64,000 bases of DNA from Marsupella aquatica (GCA_973895155.1 OZ316896.1:2914001-2978000), one strand, 5' to 3'. Shown: positions 44,389 through 57,504, counted from the stretch's first letter. Numbers and translations are program-made. Notes: generated from the sequence alone by a model not told the origin.

Positions 44389-46350
44389 TTGAATCTATTG
44401 AATGCGTAAGTCTCCACTCCTTCCCTTTGGCAGTAAGGGCGCTGTGGCACCATCCTCCTTCCCTCCCCCATTATGGCTCACCCCTACTTATGGAAAATGA
44501 CAGACAAAAGAGAAAATGGAACCTGTGCTTGTAAAATTTCTCGGCCCTGGGAACCTTGGGCATACTAACATCTTTCTGGGTCTCACAAATCTTTGATGTC
44601 CAAAGGACAGGCATCAGGCTAGGATAGCTAAACAAAAGTGGCTTCCCCACTGGTGTCCTATGGCAATCTCTTTTCGCATAACACCTCTTTTAATTTACAG
44701 TGGACGACAGACAAACAGGGACCACACTTGAGATCTAGGTTCTGAATGCTTTTGAAGCGACTGACACTACTTCTCTAAATCTCAACCCACCTCGAACGTG
44801 ATTTAGTCCCCTGTTGGGCCGCACTACATACTTTGCACAGTACTATTTACATTTTTTTGATGTACCTAGTGGCTAGACTGTCCGTATGAGTGCTTTGGTA
44901 AAACTTCATGGTACATCTCAGGATAAACTTGAGAAATAGTAGAACCAGGCCCGTAGGCTGAACTTAAAAGACCAAGTATTAAATATACTTAGGTTAAGAC
45001 AAACAAAATGAATAAGAACAAAATGAATAAGAACAAATAACACAAAAAACAAATCATTAAATGTCCCCCCTCATCTCTTTCCCCTGTCATCATCATGATC
45101 TGGCCTGAATACAATCTACTTACTTTAATATACAATATCGCCTTTTTGTGCTCATCCTCCGCTTACAAAATTCACTTTGGAGTGAACTCATTATGACCAT
45201 TGGATTTAAAACTTAAATTTTCCTGCCCATCAGATCTGTGTAAGGAAGAATAAAGAGGAGTTTGTCCTAGCCTGAGGCAAGGATCCATGGGCTTCCACCC
45301 ACACCTAGACTCATATACAAACATCTAGAAAAAGGTCATTGGGAATTTAGTTGACATGTGGCTATGATGAGTAGATGGGTCTGACAAGAAAATCTAAATA
45401 GACCCCACATGATTGCCCAATTCACGTAAAGTAAGAAGTATAGACAACCTACAATACAAATTAAGTTGTGAGTTCAAAAGGGATGATTTATAGGAAAGTG
45501 GAAAATAATTAAGTCTACTAGGAGTAGTGAAAACATTGTTTTTTTCTAATCTCTATAAAGTACTTTTTCCAGGTTACATTAACATTCAATCCTATATTCT
45601 TTATTGCAATAACCTTATTGACCAAAGACACAATGGCCCCAAGAATAAAATGGCCCCAACAACGAAATGGCCGGAGTGATAAATGATTGTAACAATAAAA
45701 TGGTTATAAGGACAAATGTGCAATGCAAGTTAGGGCAATGGGTTTCTATATATGTCAGATTTCAAATCACATTATAAAAAACTATCCCATCTCAAAGAGT
45801 TAGTGCAATCTACAAAAGTGGAAAAGGAAGAAACAAACCAATACCATCAATATATTTCAATGATTTTGACACCCTTGGATTGAGTGAAACTAAGGGATCA
45901 CCTATGGAAGTGAATACCATGGATATCTTTGCTCTTAAAGTAGGTGTTTACAAAATACATGTGCTGGCTAACTACTTTCAAAAATGACATGTGCATAACA
46001 TTGGTATCAGATTTGTTTTGTTTTTTTGCTAAGGAGAAGATAAATTTTCATTTTTCTGAGAGATCATTTATCTTTTGCTCCATGTTGATTCTTCTTCTCT
46101 TTCTTAATCATATTGGAAAGGGAGGGGGGTGCCAAAGAGCCAGGATGGGAGACTGGAAGGAGAGAAAGGAAGGGCACAGAAGAGGAGATTGAAGAAAAAA
46201 GGAAAAAATGTGAATTTATCTCCCTCCATATAGCTAAGGGCGACCACACTTGACCCTGTAACACCCCAGCCGCCCCCTGTCTTGCGTTCCCTCTCATGCT
46301 CTCACCCTTGCCACAACATTGCTTTCACAATAGCACCTTGGGACATACAT
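44389..46350. other. Intergenic sequence
   Basis: No supported gene. AATGGCC-type words repeat loosely at 45630-45720 (ATAAAATGGCCCCAA and relatives). Confidence 0.4.
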
Positions 46351-46874
46351 TGCCTCAATATCTTTTCCTCAACTTGACAATTTCTCTTGCCTTGACATAT
46401 TTCTCTCAGCTTGACATCTTTTTATCTCCTCAACTACTTTTTATCATATTGACATGTTTTCTCTCCTTGAGATATTTTCCCTCACCCCAATGATCTTTTC
46501 AATCTCACACTCACATCTTTTTCTCACCTTGCCATCTTTCCTCTCTGCACCTTTTTTCTCCTCAACATCTTTTATCACCTCAGCATTTTCTCATGCACCT
46601 TGATATATATTTTCCCTTCTTGGCATCTCTACTCATCTCAGCATCATATTTTCATTTTCACAATTTTTTTTCTCTCATGGACATGATTTCCTCACCTTAA
46701 TATCATTTTCTCACCTTGACATTTTTTTTTCTCTCATTTAACGGTTTTCTCACCTCAACATCTTTTTCTCTCCTCGACATATTTTTCTCATCTCAACATC
46801 TTTTTATCTCCTCGATATCTTTTCCTCACCTCAATGTTCAACATCTTCTGGGCAACGCATGGGCATCGGGCTAT
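46351..46874 (+). repeat. Pyrimidine-rich minisatellite A1 with a degenerate Helitron-like end
   Basis: Loose tandem repeats of CTCACCTTGACATCTTTTTCT type, about 18-22 bp each. The array ends in GGGCAACGCATGGGCATCGGG followed by CTAT at 46871-46874, a degenerate form of the terminus at 47619-47644. A (TA)n run of about 18 bases follows at 46879. Confidence 0.6.
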
Positions 46875-47140
46875 TTGTATATATATATATATATATTGTG
46901 CCAAAATAATGAGACTTCACACCCATAAACTATGACAAATATTTCTATGGTTTTTCATCACAATTGTCTCACAAAATTTGACTTTTATTGTCCCAAAGAA
47001 AGCCTTGGAAGCAAAGCAAAGAGGGGGAGAGGCAAGGAGAAAGGGGAAGGGGGGGGGGGGGGCACATGGATGAGAAAAGAGGGAGGGAGAGGCTTCATCT
47101 TGCCCCATCTGGTCGCAGGTAAGGGGTGGAAAAAGTGTCA

Positions 47141-47644
47141 AGTTTATTTTCTCACCTCAAAATCTGTTGCTCTACTTTTCATCTTTTTCTGCTCAAAATC
47201 TTTTTCTCTCCTTTGCACACATTTCTCTCCTCAACATCTTTTGTTAGACATATTTTCTCTCCTCAATTTTTTTCTCATCTCAACATCTATCTCTCTCCTC
47301 AATATCTTTTCCCTCCTGGACATATGTTTATCATTTGGACATCTTTTCTCTCTTTGATATCTTTTTCTCTCCTCTACTTCTTTTATCACCTCAACATCTT
47401 TTCCTCACCTCGACATTATTCTCACCTTGACATCTTTTCTCTCCTCAACATCTTTTTGCTCCTTGACATCTTTTATCGCCTCGACATCTTTTCTCTCCTT
47501 GACATCTTCTATCACCTCGACATCTTTTGCTCATCTCAACATCTTTTCTCTCCTCGACATCTTTTATCATCTCAACATTTTTTCTCTCCTCGACATCTTT
47601 TTTCATCTCGACATCTTTCGTGCAATGCACGGGCAATGGGCTAG
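47141..47644 (+). mobile_element. Helitron-like 3' end with minisatellite A2
   Basis: About 25 repeats of (T)CTC(A/T)CCTCGACATCTTTT type end in a short palindrome CGTGCAATGCACG (47619-47631), then GGCAATGGG and CTAG (47641-47644) followed by T. A terminal palindrome about 10 bases before CTRR, inserted before T, is the Helitron 3' signature. The 5' TC end was not located and no Rep/helicase gene is present, so this would be a non-autonomous element or a fragment. A 14-G run lies at 47049-47062 upstream. Frames reading LDIF/HLFSS repeats are products of the array. Confidence 0.5.
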
Positions 47645-50324
47645 TACCATATATAATACATTAGATTTTGTTTTGGTCTGTTTAGAACAAGGGATTGTAT
47701 AGAAATCAAGATTGCAGTCCATATTTTGTAGTCCATTGTATTGCATTGTTATGTATTGCAAACAAAAGTATCTTGGGGGACTTTTTTGGTCCCCGATCAC
47801 ATAGGACATAGTTCAGCCAATAATGTACAATGAAATGTGTCTAAGTACAAAATATGAATTAGTGCCATCTTCCAAGAATTTGCTATGGAAAATGGAGTCT
47901 TTATAAATGCCATTCGGGATTGTTAGATGACAAATGTGTAAGTGCTAAATGTCTACAAGTGTAGTACATAAATATATAGTCCAAAAGTGCACTTTGAGTT
48001 TTTTTAAGAGCATTTGCCTGTCACATGAGTGAAACTTGCAGTAATCTATTAAAGTTGCACTCGAGTACATATTGGGGCGTGTCACCGTAATCTAGTGAGG
48101 TCTTATGGCTGAAAGTATAGAGACAAAAATCTTATGGTGAGTATTTAGGTAGTCCATAAGACTCTTGTCCTGGCCATAAAAGGTACTCAGTTATGGCCAT
48201 GCTTTGACATGCCCTATTACATTAATTCACATGCTTTGACACGCCCTATTACATTCACTGTGCAGTGTAAGACATTCCTTCACTGGAGTGTTATTCTTGC
48301 GTGTAACTTACCACGAAGTGCACTGTGCATGTACCCCTAAGTTCACTAGGCTGTTACTTGAGAGTGCATAGTGCTTGTTACAAGTACATACTACGGTAGC
48401 ATTTACTGTCTAAAAAGTATGCAAGTAAAACGCACTGGTTGGGAAGTTGAAAGTCAACATGATCTAAATGAGCTTGGGTGACTTAGTTGACTAGGTTACC
48501 TCTAGAGGCTGCCTATGTGTTCCTCATTGGATGTTGAAAGGATACAGTGAAGCCCAAGGGGTAGAGAGGAATCTAGTGAAGCCCAAGGAGTAGAAGGGTT
48601 TCAGTTGTTAATCTTTGATTAGATTAACAAACTCTATCTCTTTATTTTCTTGTTTGAGATAGAATCTAATGTGTTTATAATAGGTTAGGATGTCAATCAG
48701 AGGTCTCACTCGAAGAGGGGTGTCATATCATGCACAACATTTTGAGTAAGGAAAACCCTAAAAAATGAAATACATAAGTATTGACAAGTATTTTTCACCT
48801 GTATTTTTTTTTTTTTCCAATCAATGGTTTTGAAAACCCTATCTTACTTGAAATCCTCAAAATTTGGATTAAAGACCCCTACATAGTGTGCTTCCACAAA
48901 AATTTATAAATATTCAATTATTGCAGCCTCATGCTTGATACATTAACCTATACGAACATTTTTATAAGTAGTCAATTTATATTGTTGTGTATCATGCTGG
49001 AAAAGAGGTCACTCTTTACTGTTGTGTGTCAGTCTAGATCTGGACAACTTCAATTCTCTCAGATTCATTATTAGATTAGTGATTAGTCGATGCAAGTCGC
49101 CAGCCTGGAGATTCGTTGTGATTGTCTTTCCTTTGCGAGCTTGAGCATGCCATTGTCCACTCAGTTAATTAATCCAAGCATTTTTTAATTGTTACGTTCA
49201 GACATTCGATGCATTCAGTAGAATTAAATGTCTGTCATGCTATAATACTATTGTTGAAGAGCAGCTCGTGCACAAGTTATTTTCTGAATAAATGTCGCCA
49301 ATTTTTCGTGTGTTATGCCGGGCAATTAAACATGCTAATAACTCGCTTCTAAAGGGAAAGCCCCGGGGAAAGCACGTACCCTTTGTCTGTCCCTAAACAC
49401 GAATGATGATCGGCTTCATACAGTCTTGGAGATGTCTGAAAACTCTTTGATACTATGGCACTCGTCGATCAACTGAGTACAGCACTGAGTCATAACAATG
49501 TCCATATAAATCGTTATCTTCATGGCAATCCGTTGATCATAATCCATATTCTTTTTGTTTCCTAATCCATAGTCTTACAAATGGCGAAGTGTCCGAAACT
49601 TCCCCATTTCTATTCATTCTACCTCCCTCCCTCCCACTTGTATGAGGCCCTCGCGCGGTGCTCCATATTTTCAAGAAACGCACCTAATAATAGATTTTGC
49701 TGGTCAACAATAAGCATCAGGAGGACACTGATCGTCGATCATGGGATTCTTTACCAACAATCAAGGATCTTCAGACTCAATTTCGGCAACCAATGTTGCT
49801 GAGTGAAAGAAATCATTCACTGACATATATCCTTTCTACAGGAGAACCAAAAGGAATTATTTGTTTCTTAACCTTTCTACAGATATGGTGTCACCATCCT
49901 CGATCACCATCAGTTAAGAAACAATATTCCTTCGAGTAGCATTTTATTGAAAGTGGCGATCATCAGCAGTCTGGGGTCCAAAGTACGGTCACACAACCAT
50001 ACTATGTAGACAAAACAACAGTATACATGTGGGTGGACGACATGTAGCCAACAGAGCATCTTGTGGCCGAGCTGCCTGGACAGATCACGATGCTTAAAAG
50101 CATTCAAGCTTCGAGACGTCACCTCTCGCCTAGATGTGTTGCATTGGATCATATTTCAGTTTATCCATTATAAACAAGAGATCCAAGGGTGAACCAGAGC
50201 TCGAGGTCAAGGACTTTATAGAAATTTTCCCCTCAAAGGTCAGGCCAACATCGCAAATGTGTGGTAAACCTAAGTGGGCTTTGTCTTACTTTCATGTAAC
50301 ATCTGCATTCCTCTGCACCTCTGT

Positions 50325-50448
50325 GCATTTCTCGACTGCCAGAGTACTATCTTACATGAAGCTGGCTTGCCAACCTATAAACTTGTGCATTCCTCGACAG
50401 CCAGAGTACTATATTACATAAAGCTGACTTGCCAACCTATAAACTTCA
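50325..50448. repeat. Direct repeat, 62-bp period, two copies
   Basis: Starts at 50325 and 50387. Both contain CTCGAC(T/A)GCCAGAGTACTAT, TTACAT(G/A)AAGCTG and CTTGCCAACCTATAAACTT. Confidence 0.85.
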
Positions 50449-50794
50449 ACGTACTGCTTGACAGCGCTTCTGAACAAACTATGAGCTGCGGAAGTGCTAC
50501 AAAAAGGGGTCGAGCCTTGGTTAGTAATTCTTTGGCTACACAGTTTCTGAGTATCTCGTCCAATACCTGGTATGGGAGAGCCCTGGCCAAGATTGAAAAG
50601 TATGAGGCAAACAAAGTGTAATGAGCTGCATACATTTACACTTTCTTCTTTCTTTTGCCTTTAAAACCGAAAGCAGGCTCATCTAAAAGAGGATAAACTT
50701 CTTGCTCTAGAGCATGCAATGCTGTGTATTACACCTTCTTTTGTGTTGAAAATTGAAAGCAGGCTCATCCAACAAAGATAGATGTAGCTCTGGA

Positions 50795-50985
50795 GCATGC
50801 AATTCTATGTAGGGTAGTCACAAGGGAACAATATCCAAAGATGTGACACGACCCAGACCAGGAGGGAGAGAGGATTAAACCAGAGCCAGAGTAGCATGCA
50901 ATTCTATCTAAGGTAGTCACAAGGGGACAATATCCAAGGATGTGACACTACCCAGACCAGGAGGGAGAGTTATAAACCAGAGCCT
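50795..50985. repeat. Direct repeat, 99-bp period, two copies
   Basis: Starts at 50795 and 50894. Each contains GCATGCAATTCTAT, GGTAGTCACAAGGG, ACAATATCCAA, GATGTGACAC, CCCAGACCAGGAGGGAGAG and AAACCAGAGCC. It lies just 3' of DMP gene 3. Confidence 0.9.
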
Positions 50986-51117
50986 AAAACTGGCCAACGG
51001 ATAATCAACACCCACACCACTACACTTCACCCACACACACATACCAAGGGGTGTGGACGGAGTAATGGACCTGGGACATCTTCTGTTCTAGGCTCATCCT
51101 CTGGCCAACTGCCCAAT

Positions 51118-51840
51118 TTACACTTTTGAGGCGTAGTCAGTCAGAGCAAGGTCAGAAGCAGCGATGCTCTCTGGCAGTAGTTTGCTTGCACTATTATTGG
51201 AGTCATTAGTATTCGCAGACGTACTGTTAGGGTCCGTTTTGGTGCTGTCATCTGCTTTGATTGGGACCAGTTCCATACCTGGTGTTTTTGTTTGAGAGTT
51301 ACCTAACCCGTGTCGTGCAGATGGGAACGCACCGAAGAGAGCCCCCACGACAATGGCTGCGAGAATCGGCCCGGTCTTCACCACCGTGGGCGAAAGCCCT
51401 GGATAGAAGCACGTCGATACCGGTGGTGAGAGGCAGGAAAGTGCACCGAATGCGATGACATTGAGGACACCGTTAGCAACATCAGTGAAATTGGCTGTGT
51501 AGTTTCTGAAATATCTACCTCCTCCCGTGTAGAATTTGTCACCATCAAATAAATCCCCATCTAGGTTCAATGTGGCGAATTGCCTGTTGTACAATCCCCA
51601 TTTTGTCACAACTCCGTAGATGACCTTTCCTTCTGGGGTGGTGACGCTGTCCACAAAGCTCAAGCCGAACAATCCCGCGAAGAAGAGAAAAAGTAGGATT
51701 CCAGTAACAATTCTCTCGGATTTGTGGCACACTCCATTGTTCGTAAAGAGTGGAACTAGCGACTGGAATGTCAGGAATGTGCCCGTGGGAAGGAGGTTGG
51801 ACAGATTCGTAATGAGATCCGATGAAGTACTTGTCGACAT
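51118..51840 (-). CDS. DMP: DMP (DUF679) family membrane protein 3, 240 residues
   Basis: Intronless DUF679/DMP protein. Signatures: NLLPTGTFLTFQSL, PLFTNNGVC, FVDSVTT, IYGVVT and PSARHGLGN. Four hydrophobic segments lie at about residues 16-32, 42-62, 120-140 and 152-172 of the protein. I chose the ATG at 51838-51840, which gives MSTSTSSDLITNLSNLLP and lines up with DMP gene 1. The frame is open further upstream with another ATG (about 16 codons earlier), whose extension (IQKWFKVLRCTLTAK) has no counterpart in the paralogues. After the last helix there is a hydrophilic tail of about 60 residues rich in Thr, Asn, Asp and Ser. The last conserved motif has ARHG where the others have ARNG. Same strand as DMP gene 1 and most similar to it. 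Confidence 0.92.
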   Translation of the reverse strand: MSTSTSSDLITNLSNLLPTGTFLTFQSLVPLFTNNGVCHKSERIVTGILLFLFFAGLFGLSFVDSVTTPEGKVIYGVVTKWGLYNRQFATLNLDGDLFDGDKFYTGGGRYFRNYTANFTDVANGVLNVIAFGALSCLSPPVSTCFYPGLSPTVVKTGPILAAIVVGALFGAFPSARHGLGNSQTKTPGMELVPIKADDSTKTDPNSTSANTNDSNNSASKLLPESIAASDLALTDYASKV

Positions 51841-52540
51841 CTTCGCTGTAAGAGTGCAGCGTAGAACTTTGAACCACTTCTGTATCATCAAGTTAGTTTG
51901 AATCCATCAATATCCACCAAGCGTAATGACATAACTGGGAAAAAGTCGCGGAGGACATTCGGACTACCTTTGCTCTGGATATCGAGTAGGGTAACAAAGG
52001 AAACGTGATTGATCTCAGTTGTTTACAAAACTATTCCTTGAAGAGCACAAAACCAACTAGGAATCAATAGAAAGTCTCCGTCCAAGACTGATGTAGTGGA
52101 CTCTTTACTGGGAGAAATGCCACCGCAAACTTACATTTGAGGTTTCAAAGCTGAAGTACTCCCAGAGAAGAATGGATGGTCTGCAGGAGCACGAAATATT
52201 GGTCAAGCGAACAACTGCTGCTCCACGTACTGGCGGGCTCTATTGATTTGTCTCGTACAGAAGAGCACAAGAAGAGCGTTGAGTTCTGTCTCGGTCAGAA
52301 CTCCACCTCATCAATAAATGTGTTCTGAGTGAACAAATGCTGCCGACCTGCGTTGAAAGACTGATCAACGTAGAAGACGGTCTCAATACCTTGCGACGCT
52401 TCCGAGAATGAAGGAGCGATCTCGAGGAGAAACTCAGTTGTAATGCAATGTTACGAGATGCATTTGACACTGCCTGGCCTAGCATGAACGTAATGAGTTA
52501 TGGATTCATAAATCTGAAGAATTATCCAGGAGTCGTACGT

Positions 52541-52550
52541 GGATATATAG
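52541..52550 (-). promoter_or_regulatory. Candidate TATA box for DMP gene 3
   Basis: The minus strand reads CTATATATCC about 700 bases upstream of the start codon. It resembles boxes upstream of DMP gene 1 and the 156-residue gene. A long or spliced leader would be needed. Confidence 0.3.
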
Positions 52551-52576
52551 TCTTGCGCGATCACTACCGGTACAGA

Positions 52577-52601
52577 TCTTACCTGTGAACTACAGGTAAG
52601 A
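52577..52601. promoter_or_regulatory. 10-bp inverted repeat upstream of the DMP gene 3 TATA candidate
   Basis: TCTTACCTGT and ACAGGTAAGA pair around a 5-base spacer (GAACT). It lies 27 bases upstream of the candidate TATA box on the gene's strand and could be a transcription-factor site. Inference from position and symmetry. Confidence 0.3.
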
Positions 52602-55600
52602 CCCATCTCAGAAAATTCTGCTAATTTTGTAGTGCAGTCGTCGTCATGGGCAGAGTGTTATCCCTCAGAGAGCTGCCGTACTGGACGAATAAGCACCTCG
52701 TGCGTGATTGATCAGAGTTAACAAATCTGAACACTGTATCTACAATTACTGGGGATGCTTTTGTATAGAAAATTCGAAGGAACTTGACTGCTGGGTGGTT
52801 TCTCCTAAGCGCAACAACCGAAGAAACAAAAAGCAGTAGTGTGAATGAAGCTCGTCCATCGTCGAGAATGCAGAATCTATGCCTGGTAGTCATTCCACTA
52901 GTCCTTCTTTTGACACTGTAGTTGTCACGATTACCAAAACGAAAGGTCCACCAGTCTATGGTTATCCAGTATGGTCTAATCCCCTTGAAAATTCGCCCGC
53001 GTGGAAGAGCAGCGGTAATGTAAGTGCACGCACACTGTTCATTCTACCGAAGTTATTGCAACGAAGACATTCATGATTCATGAAAAACCACAAAAGTGCT
53101 CGTTCTGTGTCTTGTAATTGCTTCCATGAAAAGTGTCGTTTGAGATACCACTTACATAACTGGGAATGAGTGAGAACTGGGGGTAGTGGGTACAAAAAAG
53201 GGCCACAAAAAGGGACCAAACACAGTACACTAATGCAAAAAAGCAAAAGAGGTCCAGATAGGGATAGACCCAAAACACGAGAGCAAATGCGAACAATAAT
53301 CGAAGCACATGATGGGTGTAAAATATAGTGGTCCACGTTATTCCTTACAATCAATCTAGTCTAGTAACGACTGTATGTCTGCGAGTGGGACATGCGCAGG
53401 TGGGAGTGCGGACAAATTCCACGTTTTAAATGTGAACAGCTTAAGGTAGGTTTTGAAGGTAACTATAGTAACTGACTACAGTAGCCCTGACGCCAATGTG
53501 CGTTCCCCTGTTGTGGTTCTAAGAGTAGACCAAACTAATGTAGGAATGTAGCTGAGTGTAACAGTTGTTGATTGTGCTATCATCAGTGCCCTTCATTTGG
53601 CAAAAGCCAAGTGGGCTACCAAATCTACAGAAAATGAGTAGGGTATTGTATCTGTCCATTGTGCTACCATTTGGATTCCACAAGCATATGGGTACCCTTG
53701 GCTTGGACTCCTTATCAACTACCATAATATGCCATTCCTTCAAAAAAATTAGTAGTTATAAGTTTACAAACTTGAAGGTGGGAACAAAACCCAACTGTCA
53801 AATGCATTCCAGACTTTCTTTGGGTCAGTGTTGGATTCATCTGCTTACAAACTTGTAAGGATGAAAATAATTCAACCTTCAACTTAATGCATTCTAGATT
53901 GGTTTTGGTCACCATTAGATTGTGTGTAGTTGGGGCCCAAAGAGTGCCTATGATCTTGGGAGGGAGCTATGTACAATAGTCTACTAGTCAGGGGATCAGG
54001 TATTTATGTGTGCAAATTTTACCATATCATAATAAATGGATATAGAAGAATATGATGGTACATGTGATAAGTCTAAGTATATCTACAAGCTTTAACTTAC
54101 TGCCTACTAGGAGGCACACATATAAAGCATGGGTGCGAGGTTTAAGATGGGGAGAAGAGGTGTATTTTTATTTTTATTTGTTTAAGTTAAAGTATTTCCT
54201 TTGCATCACCGAATATACTTTTTTGTTTCCATAGAGTTTTCATTTTGCTCCAATGAATTGTTTGTCTACCCTATGGGATTTATATTCCTTGCAACCCATG
54301 TAGATACCACTAGCATAGGGGTACCTTTGGCTTGGATTCCGAAATTGAGTTAGATAACTATCTTCTAAGTACCTTGTTGTTCATTTCTACAATCATCCTT
54401 CCAAATAGTCCAAGTTGGATGAACCTCCCCAATGTCATCAATGTCCAAACTGAGCTCTTCCATGCATATCATATTCATTAAGTACTTCTTAATTATGTAT
54501 TTTCCAAAAAAACAGAAAAATCTGAGGGGCTGGGTGGCTAGAAAAGCAACGAGGAAATGGGCCCATTGTTGATCAAACAATTTGAGGTTGCCACAACATT
54601 TACCCTTGTCATTTTTTTATGGATCGAGTAAACCATATGGATACCAAGTGGTAAGTAATTGGAAACAAGTGGAGGGGCCATAATAGTAATGGTAGGGAGC
54701 CACACAAAAAGATGTTGTTGAGCAAAGTCCTGCTACTCAAAGTCAACATGCACATGTGGGGCATCCAACAAACACACAAGACAATACTTAGTTGACACAA
54801 GAGATAAGACAGTGGTTGACCCTACTAGAGGCTACCTCCACGGATTACACAAGAGAGCTCTCAGGTAGTTTTTTATTTATAAAATCATGGTAACTAATGG
54901 CAAGACATTCATTGGGCTCACCATGACAATGAGGGGCACAGTGGGGCACTCTAGTGCCTGGAGGGGGGCTGGAGCACAGTCTGGGCATGCTCCTCAAAGT
55001 CGAGAGATTTTTGAACAAAAAACCTTGCTAAATCCATCTTCATTGATGCTATTGAACTTTCAAATCACACCTGTTTATAATGCATGAGACTTTGTCCGCA
55101 TACAAGAGACAGAGTCTTGGAGCTGGCTGACCAACTCAGGACAAGATGAAAAGTTGCAAAATTTTAACTGGTGGCCTTCTAATAAAAAAAAACTCTATCA
55201 TACGAGACTCTGTAATCCACATCTCCAAACCCGAGAATAAAAGGGGACCATTATTTGTTGGCATAGTACTGGTAGAATGGAAGAAACATTGTCTTAAAAA
55301 AATACCTCATCCAGTCAATTTCTATTCCCAGGCCTCACTTCTTTTCTTCCTACCCATAATGCACAAATAAGTAAATATTTTTTTATTGGGTCTAGTAAAA
55401 TACTTTAAATTTTGTGTAAGAACATTAGGGGTATTTTAATTCAATTCTGAGAATTCTAATAATCATAGTGTTTTTCAAAACCAAATACAAGAAAGTTAGG
55501 GGTACAAAAATTCATTGAATTAAAATACTTTATTTACTTATGTTTTAGGGAGTTTTATTCCCACAAAACTTTGCATGTAATATGTAATTACCCTTAGAGT

Positions 55601-57429
55601 GAGACCACCCGAGTGTTTACTCCATTATGTCTAGTACATATATCTATCTTTCCCAACAGAAAGGTCTCAATAATAAAGCCACCTAATTTTTTAAACTAGT
55701 TCAGTTGTAACTAAGGTTGGATGATGCCAAGTCTCCATCACCAAGGGGTGTGGCTGGAAGTGCATTTATAGCAACTCATGGGCTCTACTGCCCAAGCCCC
55801 ACTTGGAAGTGTAGTTCTCCTCAAAGCACTGTTGTGACTAAAAAGGGATAGAAAGAAAGTCTTCCATATATAGCTATAGCATGTTCATCCTGGAACATGT
55901 CTCTTTTTTTTGTCTTCTAGTGATATGTAATTCATTTAAATAGGGACATATAAAATATATGCACATTATGACCAAGAAAGTACAAATTCATTTAAATAGG
56001 GACATGTAAAATATATGCACATAAAATCACATTATGACCAAGAAAGTACAAAGGTACTAAAGAGTTGAGTTGTGCACATACAGTACAGATTTTCACTTGC
56101 TTCTAGGTAATGACCTTGAACTCAATTAAAACCATAAATTTTGCAAAGTAAACCATGAAGGGAACTTAATACACCAGATGTTCACATTGATCAAATTCAT
56201 TTCTTACACTCTCATGAGAAAAAGAGAATTCACTAAGGAATGATTGAAAAGGAAAGATGAAACCTTGATGAGGGGAGCCAAATACATTCAAAATATTCTA
56301 AGTTCACTAAAATTAAGAGGGGTCATAAAGTTAATTCAAAATCAAATTAATACAAATGATTTACCTTGATAAGGCACATTAACATCAAAATACTTGACAC
56401 AAAATATGAATGAGACAAAATCTGAAAGGTGGATTCACCATATAGCAGCCTCGAAATATAGCAATGGGATAGAAAGAAAGTCTTCCATAAGCAACTTTAA
56501 CTTTAGAAATACTTTTTTGTTAATTTTGTTTTGTTTCCAGCTTATTCCGCATGAACCAGAGGGATGGCACTAACTAGCAACTGACGCCTCAATGTCATGA
56601 AGGGGAAAAGACCAGAAAGACCAGATGGCAAAACCAACAAGCCTGAATGTCATGAAGGGGAAAAGACCAACAGAGCGTCAATGGCACAGCTACCACTGGA
56701 AGACAGAGCAACCCTGCCAACTCCAACCAATACCAAAATGTGTCTCACATCACTACACCACTTAGCCAGAAATTCTTCACCCATCAGCCAACTTTCCACT
56801 GGGAAATACTTTGAACTTGATATGGTGTGAGACAAGAAGGTGAGAGTACCTGAATCTGACTACCAACAGTCAGAATCCCCTACACTTTGAACTCCTCTGA
56901 CTCCACTGTGGGAATGAATGATGTGAATAGCTGTTGTGTGTGGGTTCAGCTCAAGATTATACAGCAAAGAGGTTCAGCTCAAGAATAGCAAAGAGCCATT
57001 GAGGAACAAATTTATAATTGCTACTATCCACATACATTGACCTTGGCTTGTCAATTCAAATAAAAGTTAATCCTGGAGAGGGTCATAACAACAACGATAG
57101 TACCAAAAGCATGCTTCAACAACATTATGGGATTTAGAGGTACACGAGTTTACCAGATTAAAATACTGCGAAAATGAAACTACATTGTCAATTGGATATA
57201 ACGTCATTGTAAAGAAATTATAAAGGGGAGATGCATACCCGGGGATGTGCTTCTTTTCCAAGTGACAAGGAAGAAGCTCAGTAACTCACGGATATGCAGA
57301 CCATCTTTGGCATCCAATTTTGATGGTGGATGAAAGTCACTAACTGCATAGTTTGTACCTGAGCGCTCTTACTGGTCAACAGATGTATGGAGGTATTGCC
57401 CTAGTGCTCTAGTAGATATAATTTATAAT

Positions 57430-57504
57430 ATTTATATTTATTTATTTATATTTATATTTATTTATATTTATATTTATTTATTTATATTTATTTATTTATA
57501 TTTA
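57430..57504. repeat. AT microsatellite
   Basis: Mixed TTTATA and TTTA repeats over about 75 bases. Confidence 0.9.

Larger units (their letters stand above)
47645..51117. other. Intergenic, downstream of DMP gene 3
   Basis: Holds direct repeats at 50325-50448 and 50795-50985, and a short one at about 48200-48257 (ATGCTTTGACA(T/C)GCCCTATTACATT twice). No gene is supported. Confidence 0.4.
51841..57429. other. Intergenic, upstream of DMP gene 3 and beyond
   Basis: Besides the promoter candidates, there are three local direct repeats: 53764-53925 (81-bp period, TTACAAACTTG start), 55931-56050 (56-bp period, TTCATTTAAATAGGGACAT start) and 56591-56670 (AATGTCATGAAGGGGAAAAG twice, 55 bases apart). 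No gene or transposon end was supported. Confidence 0.4.

Noticed and set aside
47126-47702. Long plus-strand frames with LDIF/HLFSS repeats
   Set aside because: They are translations of the 18-20 bp minisatellite and exist in more than one frame.
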